A stretch of 64,000 nucleotides of DNA, from positions 1-64,000 of the forward strand of contig DAOPYN010000016.1 in assembly GCA_035352895.1 (NCBI GenBank), in the 5' to 3' direction. The notes under the pieces were generated by a model. It did no database searches and had not been told where the DNA came from. It was given only the letters and a program-made list of their open reading frames with translations. Every line of letters starts with the position of its first letter. The stretch's first letter is position 1. The position numbers were made by a program, and so were the translations under genes. The stretch comes from UBA5070 sp035352895 (GTDB lineage: Bacteria > Fibrobacterota > Fibrobacteria > UBA5070). This document shows, piece after piece, positions 35,137 to 44,654 of the stretch.

Positions 35137-35306
35137 TCCTTGCTCCCGCAACAGCCTTGGGCGTATCGCATCCCAGCCCGCACAACATCTTGGCTCGTAC
35201 GGTCTCGTCGCCGCACCTGACAGGGGTGCGCCTCCTCGCCCGCCAAGCCAATCTGCAGCGCGTCCTGGGCGCGCTACATCCCACTCTGTCGAGGGAACAA
35301 GGATGA
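35133..35306 (+). CDS. 57-residue ORF in the place of mraY
   Basis: The ORF starts inside the murF stop (ATGA) and ends inside the start of the MurD-like gene (ATGA), so it is fitted exactly between its neighbours. The product has no membrane helix and no resemblance to MraY (about 360 residues, ten helices). Third-position GC is lower than in adjacent genes by rough count. It may be a translated small protein, a coupling spacer, or the scar of an mraY deletion. Coding status is uncertain. Confidence 0.4.
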   Translation: MILAPATALGVSHPSPHNILARTVSSPHLTGVRLLARQANLQRVLGALHPTLSREQG

Positions 35307-36226
35307 TCGCCTCCGTGAGCGTCCCCGTGAAGACATATTCCGTCCCGCGTGTAGCTGTGGTGGCGGGCAACGACCTGCGGTACGCCGCATCCCACCTCCT
35401 GCGCCGCCTGGCGGAAGCCGTGCCGGCCGGATTCCGGGCTCCGGAAATCATCGAGGCATCCTCCAACCGGCCGTTGGGCGCGACGGTGGAGTTCCTGGTG
35501 GAGACCGACGATGTCCGCGTGGACCTGTCCGGTGTGGCCGGGGTGCGTCCGGTGGAACATCGCGAGGCTTCCGGGGAATCCCTGCTGGAATGGACCTGGT
35601 CGCTGGACAAGCCGGTGTGGAAGGGCGCCTACCTGCGCCACGGGCTAGTGATCGCCGCCGACGAGGGGCGCGCCCATGTGCTGGGACCGGCGAAGAACCT
35701 CCGCATCCCGGGCGTCGGGCATCTGCAGGCGGTGCTGCCGGCGATCGCCGCGGCCTTGTCCTGGGGAGTGGAGCCGCGCGCGCTGCGCGAGATCGTATTC
35801 GGATGGACAGGTCCGGCGCACAGCGTCCAGTGGGCCGGTCTCCATCGTGGGGCCACCCTTTTCGACGACGGCGCCTGCTGCACCTCCGAAGGTTTGGCGA
35901 GGGCGCTGTCGTTCTTCGACCAAAAGGTGACCCTGGTCGCCGGCGGAGAAGGATTCCACGCTGGATTCGAACTTCTGGACAACGTCTGCAAGGGAGCGGG
36001 ACGGATCGTGCTGCTTCCGGGAACCCCCGCCTGGATCCGGCAGGCATGGTCGAGCCTGTCGGACGTCCGCGAGGCGACGGACCTGTCGCATGCGGCGCAT
36101 TCCGCGCTGGAATGCACTCCCGCCGGAGGACAGATCCTGTACTGCCCCGGAACCTTCCCCAAGGCCGGTTCCCCCGGGGTGACCCGCCGCGGCGAGATGT
36201 TCGCGGAGGAGTTCCTCAACGCATGA
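35303..36226 (+). CDS. MurD-like protein lacking the ATP-binding domain
   Basis: 307 residues in the murD position. The C-terminal half resembles the last domain of Mur ligases: HLQAVLPAIAAALSWGVEP, then a counterpart of the HR.E/NDSKATN block (AHSVQWAG and FDDGACCTSE), then VTLVAGGEGFHAGFELL. The Mur P-loop GTNGKT/GTHGKT, present in MurC, MurE and MurF here, is absent, and the protein is about 140 residues shorter than MurD. It is probably not an active ligase on its own. It could be a pseudoenzyme with a regulatory role, with true MurD elsewhere. ATGA overlaps at both ends keep it in the operon. Confidence 0.6.
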   Translation: MIASVSVPVKTYSVPRVAVVAGNDLRYAASHLLRRLAEAVPAGFRAPEIIEASSNRPLGATVEFLVETDDVRVDLSGVAGVRPVEHREASGESLLEWTWSLDKPVWKGAYLRHGLVIAADEGRAHVLGPAKNLRIPGVGHLQAVLPAIAAALSWGVEPRALREIVFGWTGPAHSVQWAGLHRGATLFDDGACCTSEGLARALSFFDQKVTLVAGGEGFHAGFELLDNVCKGAGRIVLLPGTPAWIRQAWSSLSDVREATDLSHAAHSALECTPAGGQILYCPGTFPKAGSPGVTRRGEMFAEEFLNA

Positions 36227-37413
36227 AGTCCGTGTCCTCCGATCAGCCGGACTGGATCCTCCTGGGCGCGGCGCTGGGATTGGTGGCCATCGGGACCGCC
36301 ATGATCTACAGCGCCTCGTCCGGCTACGGGGTGATCCGTTGGAGCTGGGCGGAGGATCGGGTCCTGCGCGAACACCTCCTGCGCGTGGGTGTGGGTCTGG
36401 TGTTCTTCCTGGTGTCCTACCTGATCCGTCCCTCCTGGCTGGGGACGTTGTCCCGCCTTGGGTATTGGGTGGCGATCGGAGCCTTGGCCTTCACCGTGGC
36501 CTCCAGGTCCGTGGGGGCCATCAACGGGGCCAAACGCTGGATCAGCGTGGCCATGTTTTCCCTGCAACCGGCGGAGTTCGCCAAATTGGTGCTGATCGCC
36601 CATCTGGCCTGGATGGCTTCCCGACGCGACGCCCGCATCGATGAATGGTCGGGCCTTGCTCCGGCCCTGTGGAAGACCGCGTTGATGTGCGGGCTGGTCC
36701 TCCTGCAGCCGAACTTCTCCACCGCTGCCGCCTTGGCCATGGTCGCCTTCGCGATCCTGGTGAGTTCGGGGATGAACTGGAAGCACATCGGGATCCTGGG
36801 AGCATCCGCTTTGATCGGATCATTGCTGATCATGGCGGCCCAGCCATACCGGGTGTTGCGCATCAAGGCATTCTTCCATCCGGAAGAAAACGCATTGGGA
36901 TCCGCGCTGCAGTCGCTCCAGGCACTGATCGCCCTGGGCAACGGCGGACTCACCGGGGTGGGCCTCGGGCGAGGGACCGCCAAGCTCATGCATCTGCCGG
37001 AACCCTACACGGACACCATCTTCGCCGTGCTGGGCGAGGAGATGGGCATGATCGGAACCCTGGTGATCCTGGGATTGTTCCTTGTCCTGGTCTGGCGCGG
37101 GACGCGCATCGCCCTCCTTTCGCGCAATCCCCAGTTCCGGCTCCTGGCGGTGGGGATCACCACGGCCCTGGGCCTGTACGCCGTGCTCCATGCCATGGTG
37201 TGCACGCGGCTGATCCCCACCACCGGCCTTCCCATGCCCTTCGTGAGCTACGGTGGCTCGAACCTGTCCTTTTCCATGCTGGGCCTGGGGCTTCTCCTGA
37301 ATCTTTCGCGGCGGCTGTCGGAGACCGAGCCGGAGCCGGTCCACTCCAATCCATTCGCCCGCGCGGTGCGGGCGCCTTCCACCACCACCCAACGGAGGGT
37401 CGCATGGGACTGA
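36223..37413 (+). CDS. ftsW: SEDS septal glycosyltransferase FtsW
   Basis: 396 residues and about ten membrane helices. SEDS signatures: NGAKRWISVAMFSLQPAEFA, LLQPNFSTAAAL, and GLPMPFVSYGGSNL. Polymerises septal peptidoglycan with FtsI. ATGA overlap with the preceding gene; it overlaps murG by 10 bases. The tail after the last helix is basic and proline-rich. Confidence 0.95.
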   Translation: MKSVSSDQPDWILLGAALGLVAIGTAMIYSASSGYGVIRWSWAEDRVLREHLLRVGVGLVFFLVSYLIRPSWLGTLSRLGYWVAIGALAFTVASRSVGAINGAKRWISVAMFSLQPAEFAKLVLIAHLAWMASRRDARIDEWSGLAPALWKTALMCGLVLLQPNFSTAAALAMVAFAILVSSGMNWKHIGILGASALIGSLLIMAAQPYRVLRIKAFFHPEENALGSALQSLQALIALGNGGLTGVGLGRGTAKLMHLPEPYTDTIFAVLGEEMGMIGTLVILGLFLVLVWRGTRIALLSRNPQFRLLAVGITTALGLYAVLHAMVCTRLIPTTGLPMPFVSYGGSNLSFSMLGLGLLLNLSRRLSETEPEPVHSNPFARAVRAPSTTTQRRVAWD

Positions 37414-38489
37414 AGGTGGCATTGGCCTGCGGCGGGACCGGTGGACACGTGTTCCCCGCCCTGGCGGTCGGGAAGGTCCTGCGCGAGGAGCACGGAGCCG
37501 AACTCGTGGTGGTTGGACGTCCTTCCAGCTCGGAGGAGACCTGGGCACGCCAGGCGGGAATCGCTTTCCGCGGTGTGAGGGCCGTGCCGTTGCACCGCAC
37601 CCGCGTCTGGCGCAACCTGGCCCTGCCGTTCGTGGCTGGACAGGCGGTTTCGCAGGCCAAGCAGGTTCTGTCCGAAGAGGGCGTCCAGGTGGTGTTCGCG
37701 ACCGGTGGCTACGTCTGCCTGCCTGCGGGCATCGCTTCCCGGAGGCTGGGACTTCCCCTGGTGGTCCACGAGGCCAACAGCCATCCCGGCGTGGCCAACC
37801 GCATCCTGGCCCGTTTGGCCGATCGCGTCTTCGCAGGTTCTCCCGCGGGAGCGGCCCGGCTTCCGCGCGGCGAGGTCGTGGGCAATCCCGTCCGCCCCCT
37901 GGATGGACGGACCCGCCAGCAGATGAGGGAAGCGCTGGGACTTTCCGAAGGCGACCGCTTCCTGGTGGTGATCGGCGGATCCCAAGGGGCGCGCGGCGTC
38001 AACCGGATCCTGTGCGAGGAAAGCCAGGCGCTGGTCGCCAAGGGTTGGAAGATCCTCTGGCAGACCGGAGCTGCCGGCCTGGACGAGGCCCGCCAGGTGG
38101 CCGCCTCGCTGGAAGGGGTCCGCGTCGAGGCCTTCGTGCCCGACGTCTACGGCGCCTTCGGAGCGGCGGATCTCGCCTTGACGCGCTCGGGTGGTTCCAC
38201 CCTGGGCGAACTTGCCCTCCATGGCCTTCCCTCCGTGCTGGTCCCGTTCCCTTCGGCCACCGGAAACCACCAGGAGATCAACGCCCGCGAATACGAAGCG
38301 GCGGGTGCCGCAACCGTGGTCCTGGAATCCCAGTGGAAGCCCGGTCTTGCCGCGGATGCCCTGGAGAATCTGTGGCGCCGCCGCGAGGATGCCGCCCAGG
38401 CGATGAAGGGATTCGGTCGTCCGCGTTGCGCGCACGATCTGGCCCGCGCCGTGGTCGATGCCGCGCGGGCGGCCGGGAGGCCCGCATGA
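37404..38489 (+). CDS. murG: Lipid II synthase MurG
   Basis: 361 residues. GT-B fold with the N-terminal Gly-rich loop ALACGGTGGHVFPALAV and the UDP-GlcNAc site DLALTRSGGSTLGELALHG. Transfers GlcNAc to lipid I on the inner membrane. It requires lipid I made by MraY, so an mraY gene must exist outside this cluster. ATGA overlap with murC. Confidence 0.95.
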   Translation: MGLKVALACGGTGGHVFPALAVGKVLREEHGAELVVVGRPSSSEETWARQAGIAFRGVRAVPLHRTRVWRNLALPFVAGQAVSQAKQVLSEEGVQVVFATGGYVCLPAGIASRRLGLPLVVHEANSHPGVANRILARLADRVFAGSPAGAARLPRGEVVGNPVRPLDGRTRQQMREALGLSEGDRFLVVIGGSQGARGVNRILCEESQALVAKGWKILWQTGAAGLDEARQVAASLEGVRVEAFVPDVYGAFGAADLALTRSGGSTLGELALHGLPSVLVPFPSATGNHQEINAREYEAAGAATVVLESQWKPGLAADALENLWRRREDAAQAMKGFGRPRCAHDLARAVVDAARAAGRPA

Positions 38490-39847
38490 TCCCCCTGAAT
38501 CGTTTCCCCAGGCTCCATTTCACCGGCATCGGTGGCGCGGGCATGGCTCCGTTGGCCGCCTGGCACGCCGCGCGCGGTTTCGTGGTCACCGGAACCGATC
38601 GCGAGGAATCGTCCAACCTGGCCTGGCTCCGCTCGCTGGGAGTGGACGCCCGTGCCGGACACGACCCGTCGTTGGCCTGCGCGGCGAGCCTGGTGGTCCG
38701 CACCAGCGCCGTGCCCCTGGAACATCCCGAGATCGCCGCAGCCTTGAAGGCCTGCGTACCCGTGGTGCGCCGCGCAGAAGCGCTGGGAGAGGTCACGCGC
38801 TCGTCCAGGGCCTTGTGCATCGCCGGCACGCACGGGAAGACCACCACCACCCTCATGCTGGGACGGATCCTGCGGGAGGCCGGTCTCGATCCGTGCGTTC
38901 TCCCGGGAGGCGTCCCCTCCGATCCGCAGGACGCCATCGCGCCCGGGGCGAATGGACCCTTGGTGGTGGAAACCGACGAATTCGACCGCACCTTCCTGCG
39001 GTTCCATCCGGACGTCGCCGTGGTGACCAACCTCGAGGAGGACCACCTCGACTGCTACGAGGACCTCGCCGACCTGGATCGCACATTCAGGCAATTCCTG
39101 TCGAAGCTGCCGTTCCATGGCCGTGCGTTCCTTTGCCAGGACGACGCCGGATCGCGTGGACTCGCCGCAGGCCTGGAGGCCGAGGCGATGACCTATGGTT
39201 TCTCCGATGGAGCCAGGCTGCGTGGAGTGGATCTCGGGGAGGATTCCTTCGAAGTCCGCCTGGATGGACGGTTCCTGACGAAGGTGTCGCTCGCCATCGC
39301 GGGTCGCCACAATCGACTCAACGCCCTGGCCGCCCTGGGCGTCGCGGTGGGCGAAGGGGTGGATCCGGACATCGCGGCCAAGGCGCTCGCGGGGTTCCGC
39401 GGTGCGCGCAGGCGCCTGGATTTCGTGGGCTCCCGTGGGGGCTGCCCCGTGGTGGAGGACTACGCCCACCATCCCACGGAGCTTTCCGCCACCTTGCAGG
39501 CATTGCGTGAAAGCCAGGGCGGACGACGCATCGCCATCGTGTTCCAACCCCACCTGTACTCGCGGACCGCCCACTTCGCCCGGGCCTTCGCGCAGGCCCT
39601 GGATGCGGCCGACCTCGCCCTGGTGGCACCGGTCTATCCGGCCAGGGAAACTCCCGAACAGGGCCTTCCATCCTCGGCGATCGCCGAGCGCGCGTTGCCT
39701 GGTTCCCGGTTGGAACTGGTCTCCGGAAGGACCGAGGCCTTCCGCAGGATGGCGGATCTCGCCCTGCAGGGCGATTGGGTGCTGGTGTTCGCGGGAGCCG
39801 GGGATGTCGGTTCCTGGGCACGCGAATTCGCCGGGGGGGAACCGTGA
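38486..39847 (+). CDS. murC: UDP-MurNAc-L-alanine ligase MurC
   Basis: 453 residues. N-terminal Rossmann-like HFTGIGGAGMAPLA, ATP site AGTHGKTTTTLM near residue 112, and VVEDYAHHPTELSATL in the C-terminal domain. First amino-acid addition in wall synthesis. It overlaps the ftsQ start (GTGA). Confidence 0.95.
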   Translation: MIPLNRFPRLHFTGIGGAGMAPLAAWHAARGFVVTGTDREESSNLAWLRSLGVDARAGHDPSLACAASLVVRTSAVPLEHPEIAAALKACVPVVRRAEALGEVTRSSRALCIAGTHGKTTTTLMLGRILREAGLDPCVLPGGVPSDPQDAIAPGANGPLVVETDEFDRTFLRFHPDVAVVTNLEEDHLDCYEDLADLDRTFRQFLSKLPFHGRAFLCQDDAGSRGLAAGLEAEAMTYGFSDGARLRGVDLGEDSFEVRLDGRFLTKVSLAIAGRHNRLNALAALGVAVGEGVDPDIAAKALAGFRGARRRLDFVGSRGGCPVVEDYAHHPTELSATLQALRESQGGRRIAIVFQPHLYSRTAHFARAFAQALDAADLALVAPVYPARETPEQGLPSSAIAERALPGSRLELVSGRTEAFRRMADLALQGDWVLVFAGAGDVGSWAREFAGGEP

Positions 39848-40686
39848 GCGGCCCCACCATGATCCGCACGCCCCCGACGGGAGCCACGCGCTCGCGTCGC
39901 CAGGGGACGAATGCCCGTCTGATCGAAGCCACCCGCCAGGTCGAGCGCGCCGAGCGTCGGGAGAGGCTCGTGGCCCGTGCGCGCGGAGCCAGTCCCAGGA
40001 TCCTCCTGGGTCTGGTCGTGGCCGGTCTGGCGATCGGAGCCGGGGTGTGGCTGTGGCGCAAGGCCCAGGAGCCGCGGTGGACCGGACTGCAGACCATCCG
40101 TGTGCGCACCGAAGGACGGGTGGGTGCGCGAGAAGCCGCACGGCTCAGCGGATTCGTCGCCGGCAGGAATCTTCTTTCCCAGGATCTGGACGCTGCGCAG
40201 AAGAGGCTTCAGGCGCATCCTTGGATCGCCGGAGTGGAAATTTCCCGGAGCTGGCCCCACGGGATCGAGATCGAGCTGCGCGAACGCCATCCGGTGGCGA
40301 GGCTCGCCGACGGGAAATGGATTTCCCGCGATGGGGTGATCCTGGATCCGCGCGGCAGTCTGTCCCTTCCGATGCTGGCCTCCGCCCAGCCTGGAAGGAC
40401 CCGATCGGATTCCGCCGCGTGGAAGCGGGCGCTTTCCGCCCTGGAAGGCATGAACGCGGCGGGGCGGGCGGATCTGGAAGTCCGGCTCGTGCGCGGGGGA
40501 AGTCTCGAGATCCGGCAGGGAGCCGGGGAGCCCGTGGCGTTGGTCGACGTGGCCGGATGGAAGACGGGACTGGCCAGGTGGAGCGTGCTTCGCCAGGAGC
40601 TGGGGGAGCACTGGCGGACGTTTTCCGAAATCGATCTTCGGCATGGATCGTGCGCGGCGTTGCGCCGTGCCCAAGGAGGAACCTGA
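39844..40686 (+). CDS. ftsQ: Divisome protein FtsQ
   Basis: 280 residues from GTG 39844. Basic cytoplasmic tail with Arg-rich stretches, membrane helix about 52-71, then a POTRA domain (GRNLLSQDLDAAQKRLQAHP, WIAGVEISRSWPHGIEIEL). The locus between murC and ftsA is diagnostic. Connects FtsL and FtsB to the early divisome. ATG 39859 is an alternative, but GTG is favoured by the overlap. One-base overlap with ftsA (TGATG). Confidence 0.88.
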   Translation: MSGPTMIRTPPTGATRSRRQGTNARLIEATRQVERAERRERLVARARGASPRILLGLVVAGLAIGAGVWLWRKAQEPRWTGLQTIRVRTEGRVGAREAARLSGFVAGRNLLSQDLDAAQKRLQAHPWIAGVEISRSWPHGIEIELRERHPVARLADGKWISRDGVILDPRGSLSLPMLASAQPGRTRSDSAAWKRALSALEGMNAAGRADLEVRLVRGGSLEIRQGAGEPVALVDVAGWKTGLARWSVLRQELGEHWRTFSEIDLRHGSCAALRRAQGGT

Positions 40687-41936
40687 TGAAAGCCCGCGAA
40701 CAAGGGAAAATCGTCACCGGGCTGGACATCGGAACCACCAAGGTGTGCGCCATCATCGGCGAAATCGGGCCGGACGGCCGGATCGACATCATCGGTGTGG
40801 GCACCGAGAACTGCACCGGGCTGCGCCGTGGCGTGGTGATGAACATCCAGAAGACCATCGAAAGCATCCGCAAGGCCGTGGAGGAGGCGGAGCTCATGAG
40901 TGGCGTGGATGTCCAGGAGGTGTTCGTCGGCATCGCCGGCGCGCACATCCAGGCCAAGAACAGCCGCGGTGTGATCGCCGTCAGCCGCAAGGGCGGAATC
41001 ATCCACCAGGAGGACGTGGATCGCGTCGTGGAAGCCGCCCAGGCGGTTCCCCTCACTCCCGGACGCCGGGTGCTCCATGTGGTTCCCCAGACCTTCGTGG
41101 TGGACGACCAGCCAGGGATCCTGGATCCGGTGGGAATGACCGGCGTCCGACTGGAAGGGGAAGTCCACATCGTGACCGGGGATGTCGCCAAGGTCCAGAG
41201 CCTCCTGCAGGCGGTGGAAGGAGCCGGGTTGCGCGTGGCGGACATCGTCCTGGAGCCGCTGGCTTCCTCGGTTGCCGTCCTGGACGAGGACGAGAAGGAG
41301 ATGGGCGTCGCCATGGTGGACATCGGCGGCGGCACGACGGATCTCGCCATCTTCAGCGGATCGTGCATCCGCCACACGAGTTCCATCCCCATCGGAGGGG
41401 ATCTGGTGACCACCGACGTCGCCTACGGGATCAAGGTTCCCAAGGGGCGCGCGGAAGAGATCAAGAAGAAGTTCGGGTCGTCGATGCAGGCGATGGTACC
41501 CCGCGAGGAGTGCTTCGTGGTGCCCGGTGTGGGCGCCTTCGACCAGAGAGAGCTCACCCGCCTGGAGCTGGCCGCGATCATCGAGCCTCGCATGGTCGAG
41601 ATCTACCGCGGCGTGGCCGCCGAACTGCGGTCGCTGGGAGGCCAGGTGCAGCTGGGAGCCGGACTGGTCCTCACGGGGGGCGGATCGCTCCTGCACGGAT
41701 CGGCGGAGCTGGCCAGCCACGTGATCGGCCTGCCCGTGCGTCTGGGCACCCCCCGCGGATTCGGGGGACTGATCGATTCCGCATCCACGCCCAAGCACGC
41801 CACCGGAGTGGGGCTTGTGCTCTACGGCCGGGGCGACGCCCAGACAGGTCCTGTCCAGGGGACGGGATCCCAGGGTGGAGACACCCTCAAGGACATCTTC
41901 CAGCGGATGACCCGATGGGTCTCCCGCTACTTCTGA
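40686..41936 (+). CDS. ftsA: Divisome actin homologue FtsA
   Basis: 416 residues. Actin-fold motifs IVTGLDIGTTKVCAIIGE and VAMVDIGGGTTDLAIF, and the 1C-domain insertion after GLRRGVV. The C-terminal amphipathic helix (LKDIFQRMTRWVSRYF) tethers FtsZ to the membrane. The last tightly overlapped gene before a 53-base gap and ftsZ. Confidence 0.96.
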   Translation: MKAREQGKIVTGLDIGTTKVCAIIGEIGPDGRIDIIGVGTENCTGLRRGVVMNIQKTIESIRKAVEEAELMSGVDVQEVFVGIAGAHIQAKNSRGVIAVSRKGGIIHQEDVDRVVEAAQAVPLTPGRRVLHVVPQTFVVDDQPGILDPVGMTGVRLEGEVHIVTGDVAKVQSLLQAVEGAGLRVADIVLEPLASSVAVLDEDEKEMGVAMVDIGGGTTDLAIFSGSCIRHTSSIPIGGDLVTTDVAYGIKVPKGRAEEIKKKFGSSMQAMVPREECFVVPGVGAFDQRELTRLELAAIIEPRMVEIYRGVAAELRSLGGQVQLGAGLVLTGGGSLLHGSAELASHVIGLPVRLGTPRGFGGLIDSASTPKHATGVGLVLYGRGDAQTGPVQGTGSQGGDTLKDIFQRMTRWVSRYF

Positions 41937-41989
41937 CTTCCGACGATCATTCCAGAAAAAACCCCAAAACGTCCAACAAGGAGAACACC

Positions 41990-43396
41990 ATGCAATTCGC
42001 TCTCGAAAGCACCAGCGAGTCGAGCCCCGCGCGAATCAAGGTCGTCGGTGTCGGCGGCGCCGGCGGGAACGCGGTCAACCGCATGATCGAGGCGGGTCTC
42101 CGCGGCGTGGAGTTCATCTCGATCAACACCGATCTCCAGGTCCTGGAACGCAACCTCGCCGAGGTGAAGATCCAGATCGGATCGGCCACCACCCGAGGCC
42201 TGGGCGCGGGTGCCAATCCCGATCGCGGTCGCCAGTCCATCGAGGAGAGCCAGGAGATCGTCGCCGAGAGGCTCAAGGGCGCCGACATGGTGTTCATCGC
42301 CGCCGGCATGGGCGGTGGCACCGGGACCGGCGCGGCTCCCGTGGTCGCCGAGATCGCCCGCGAGCTGGGCATCCTCACCGTGGCCGTGGTCACCCGCCCG
42401 TTCGACTGGGAGGGAATGGTCCGCAAGCGCAACGCCCGCGACGGTCTGGCCGCGCTGAGCGCCTGCGTCGACACCATGATCGTGATCCCCAACCAGAAGC
42501 TGCTTTCCGTGGCATCCAAGACCATGACCATGCGCGAGGCCTTCCGCACCGCCGACGAGGTCCTGCACAACGCCGCCCGCGGCATCTCCGAGATGATCCT
42601 GCGTCCGGGCGAGATGAACGTCGACTTCGCGGACGTGTCCGCCATCATGCGCGAATCCGGACAGGCCCTGATGGGCTCCGGCAGCGCCAAGGGCGAAGGC
42701 CGCGCGCGCATGGCCGCCGAACAGGCCCTGCATTGCCCGCTTCTGGACTCGGTGGACATCCGCGGCGCCCGCGGGATGCTGGTGAACTTCACCGGTGGAC
42801 AGATCCTGGCGCACGAGGTCGGCGAGGTGATGGAATACTTCCGCGCCGCCATCGGCGAGGAAGGCCAGGAGAACATCATCTTCGGGTACAGCGAGGACGA
42901 CAGCTCCGACGAGTTCCGCGTGACCCTGATCGCCACCGGATTCGATCCCGAAATGCAGAATCTGCCGCAGACCAACGGGGTGCCCACCTACGCGCAGCCC
43001 CAGGCTCCGCAGCAGACCTGGCGCGCCGCTCCTCCCGCGCAGCCGGCCTACCAGGCGCCCGCCCCCGCCATGCAGCCCACCTACCAGCCTCCGGCTCCCG
43101 CGGCTCCCAGCGCCACGGCCGGCTGGAACACATGGCAGCCCCAGGCTCCGGCCGAGGGCGCGCGCGCGGGAACCGGTTCCATCGCCGCCCGTGGCGGTGC
43201 CCAGCGTCCTTCCGGACAGATGCCCGTCGCTCCCCAGGCCCCCGCCACCGGTCGCACTCCGCGTCGCGAGCCTTCCGGTTCCCAGGTGGCCGTGGCTCCC
43301 CTGAGCAATCGTCCGCGCGGGATCTTCGTGCCCGACCTCGAGGACGACATGGACGACAACATCGAGACTCCCGCCTACCTGCGCCAGCGCGGCTGA
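41990..43396 (+). CDS. ftsZ: Division tubulin homologue FtsZ
   Basis: 468 residues. GTP sites VGGAGGNAVNRM and AAGMGGGTGTGAAP. After residue about 320 a long Pro/Ala/Gln-rich disordered linker follows, ending in the conserved C-terminal peptide DNIETPAYLR that binds FtsA and other partners. GGAG precedes the ATG by about nine bases. Polymerises into the Z-ring. The only gene of the operon core with its own untranslated leader (53 bases), allowing separate translation control. Confidence 0.98.
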   Translation: MQFALESTSESSPARIKVVGVGGAGGNAVNRMIEAGLRGVEFISINTDLQVLERNLAEVKIQIGSATTRGLGAGANPDRGRQSIEESQEIVAERLKGADMVFIAAGMGGGTGTGAAPVVAEIARELGILTVAVVTRPFDWEGMVRKRNARDGLAALSACVDTMIVIPNQKLLSVASKTMTMREAFRTADEVLHNAARGISEMILRPGEMNVDFADVSAIMRESGQALMGSGSAKGEGRARMAAEQALHCPLLDSVDIRGARGMLVNFTGGQILAHEVGEVMEYFRAAIGEEGQENIIFGYSEDDSSDEFRVTLIATGFDPEMQNLPQTNGVPTYAQPQAPQQTWRAAPPAQPAYQAPAPAMQPTYQPPAPAAPSATAGWNTWQPQAPAEGARAGTGSIAARGGAQRPSGQMPVAPQAPATGRTPRREPSGSQVAVAPLSNRPRGIFVPDLEDDMDDNIETPAYLRQRG

Positions 43397-43397
43397 G

Positions 43398-44576
43398 ATG
43401 GAAGCCGTTCGTCCTGAGGAGGCCGAAGGCCGTCTCGAAGGGCGAGCGGTGAATCCGTCCCTCTACGTCCACGTCCCCTTCTGCGAGACCAAGTGCGCCT
43501 ACTGCGACTTCGCCTCGTGGGCGGGCCGAGGGAACGAGGAGGAGGCCTGGCTGGGACGGATCGACAAGGAGCTGGGGCTCCGGGGCCGGGATGCCTCGGA
43601 GCCCTTGTCTTCCGTGTTCTTCGGAGGAGGAACCCCCTCGGCACTCTCCGAGGAGGGGCTGCGGAGGCTCTGCGGTTCCGTTGTGGGCAATTTCCGTCTG
43701 TCCGAAGGTTGCGAATGGTCCATGGAGGCCAACCCCGTCTCGCTGACCCGGGGAAAGCTGGAGGTCGTCCGGCAGGCGGGGGTGAATCGGGTCTCGCTGG
43801 GCGTGCAGTCCTTCGAGCCCGCGTTGCTGGAGCGGATGGGACGGGCCCACGACGCGGACCAGGCGCGTGCGGCGTTGGATCTGGTGGCGGGGTCGGGTCT
43901 GCGATGGAGCGCCGACCAGATCTTCGCCCTGCCGGGCCAAAGCTTGGAACAGTTCCTGTCGTCCCTGGAAACGCTCCTGGCATGGAATCCGTCCCATGTT
44001 TCCTTCTACGGCCTCACCCTGGAGCCGGGCACGGAATTCTGGAAGCAGCACGAGGCGGGGACGCTGCGGGAAGCCGACGAGGACCTGTACGCCGACATGT
44101 ACCTGCGGGGCGTGGCCATCCTCGCCGAAGCCGGAATCCGTCGCTACGAGGTGTCCAATTTCGCCGCGCCCGGGCAGGAGTGCCGCCACAACGAGGCCTA
44201 CTGGGATACCCGATCCACCTGGTTGGCCGCCGGCAACGCCGCCCACGGATACGAGCCATTCCTGCGGTGGCGGAATCCCCGAGGCCTGGGCGCCTGGTCG
44301 GAATGGGTGGACGCGGGGTGCCCCGTGCAAGGCGTGGTTGCGGAAGAGCTGGATGCGGACGAACGTTGGACGGAGGAGTGGTTCCTGGGGCTTCGCCAGG
44401 AACGCGGGGTGGACCTGGGACGATTGCGATCGGAATTCCCGGAGCGCGGGATTCCCTCTTCCGCCATCGCCCGAAGGATCGCTTCGGGGCAGGTGGCCGC
44501 GGACGGGAACACCGTGAGGCTGGTGGGAGAGGGATGGCTCCTGCTGGACGCGATCGCGGTGGAGTTCTCGGGGTAG
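43398..44576 (+). CDS. hemW: HemW-like radical SAM heme chaperone
   Basis: 392 residues from ATG 43398; GTG 43449 is an alternative that gives the usual family start VNPSLYVHVPFC. The radical SAM cluster motif is CETKCAYCDF, in the HemW spacing. SVFFGGGTPS and RVSLGVQSF are further signatures. Related to HemN, but HemW proteins are thought to insert heme rather than oxidise coproporphyrinogen; old labels call it oxygen-independent coproporphyrinogen III oxidase. It follows ftsZ by one base and may be co-transcribed. Confidence 0.9.
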   Translation: MEAVRPEEAEGRLEGRAVNPSLYVHVPFCETKCAYCDFASWAGRGNEEEAWLGRIDKELGLRGRDASEPLSSVFFGGGTPSALSEEGLRRLCGSVVGNFRLSEGCEWSMEANPVSLTRGKLEVVRQAGVNRVSLGVQSFEPALLERMGRAHDADQARAALDLVAGSGLRWSADQIFALPGQSLEQFLSSLETLLAWNPSHVSFYGLTLEPGTEFWKQHEAGTLREADEDLYADMYLRGVAILAEAGIRRYEVSNFAAPGQECRHNEAYWDTRSTWLAAGNAAHGYEPFLRWRNPRGLGAWSEWVDAGCPVQGVVAEELDADERWTEEWFLGLRQERGVDLGRLRSEFPERGIPSSAIARRIASGQVAADGNTVRLVGEGWLLLDAIAVEFSG

Positions 44577-44654
44577 ACCCGATCGCCTCGCCAGGAATTG
44601 TTGCACATTTCCATCCATCAATTCCGATCCCACCAAGACCAGTCCAAGGTTTCC

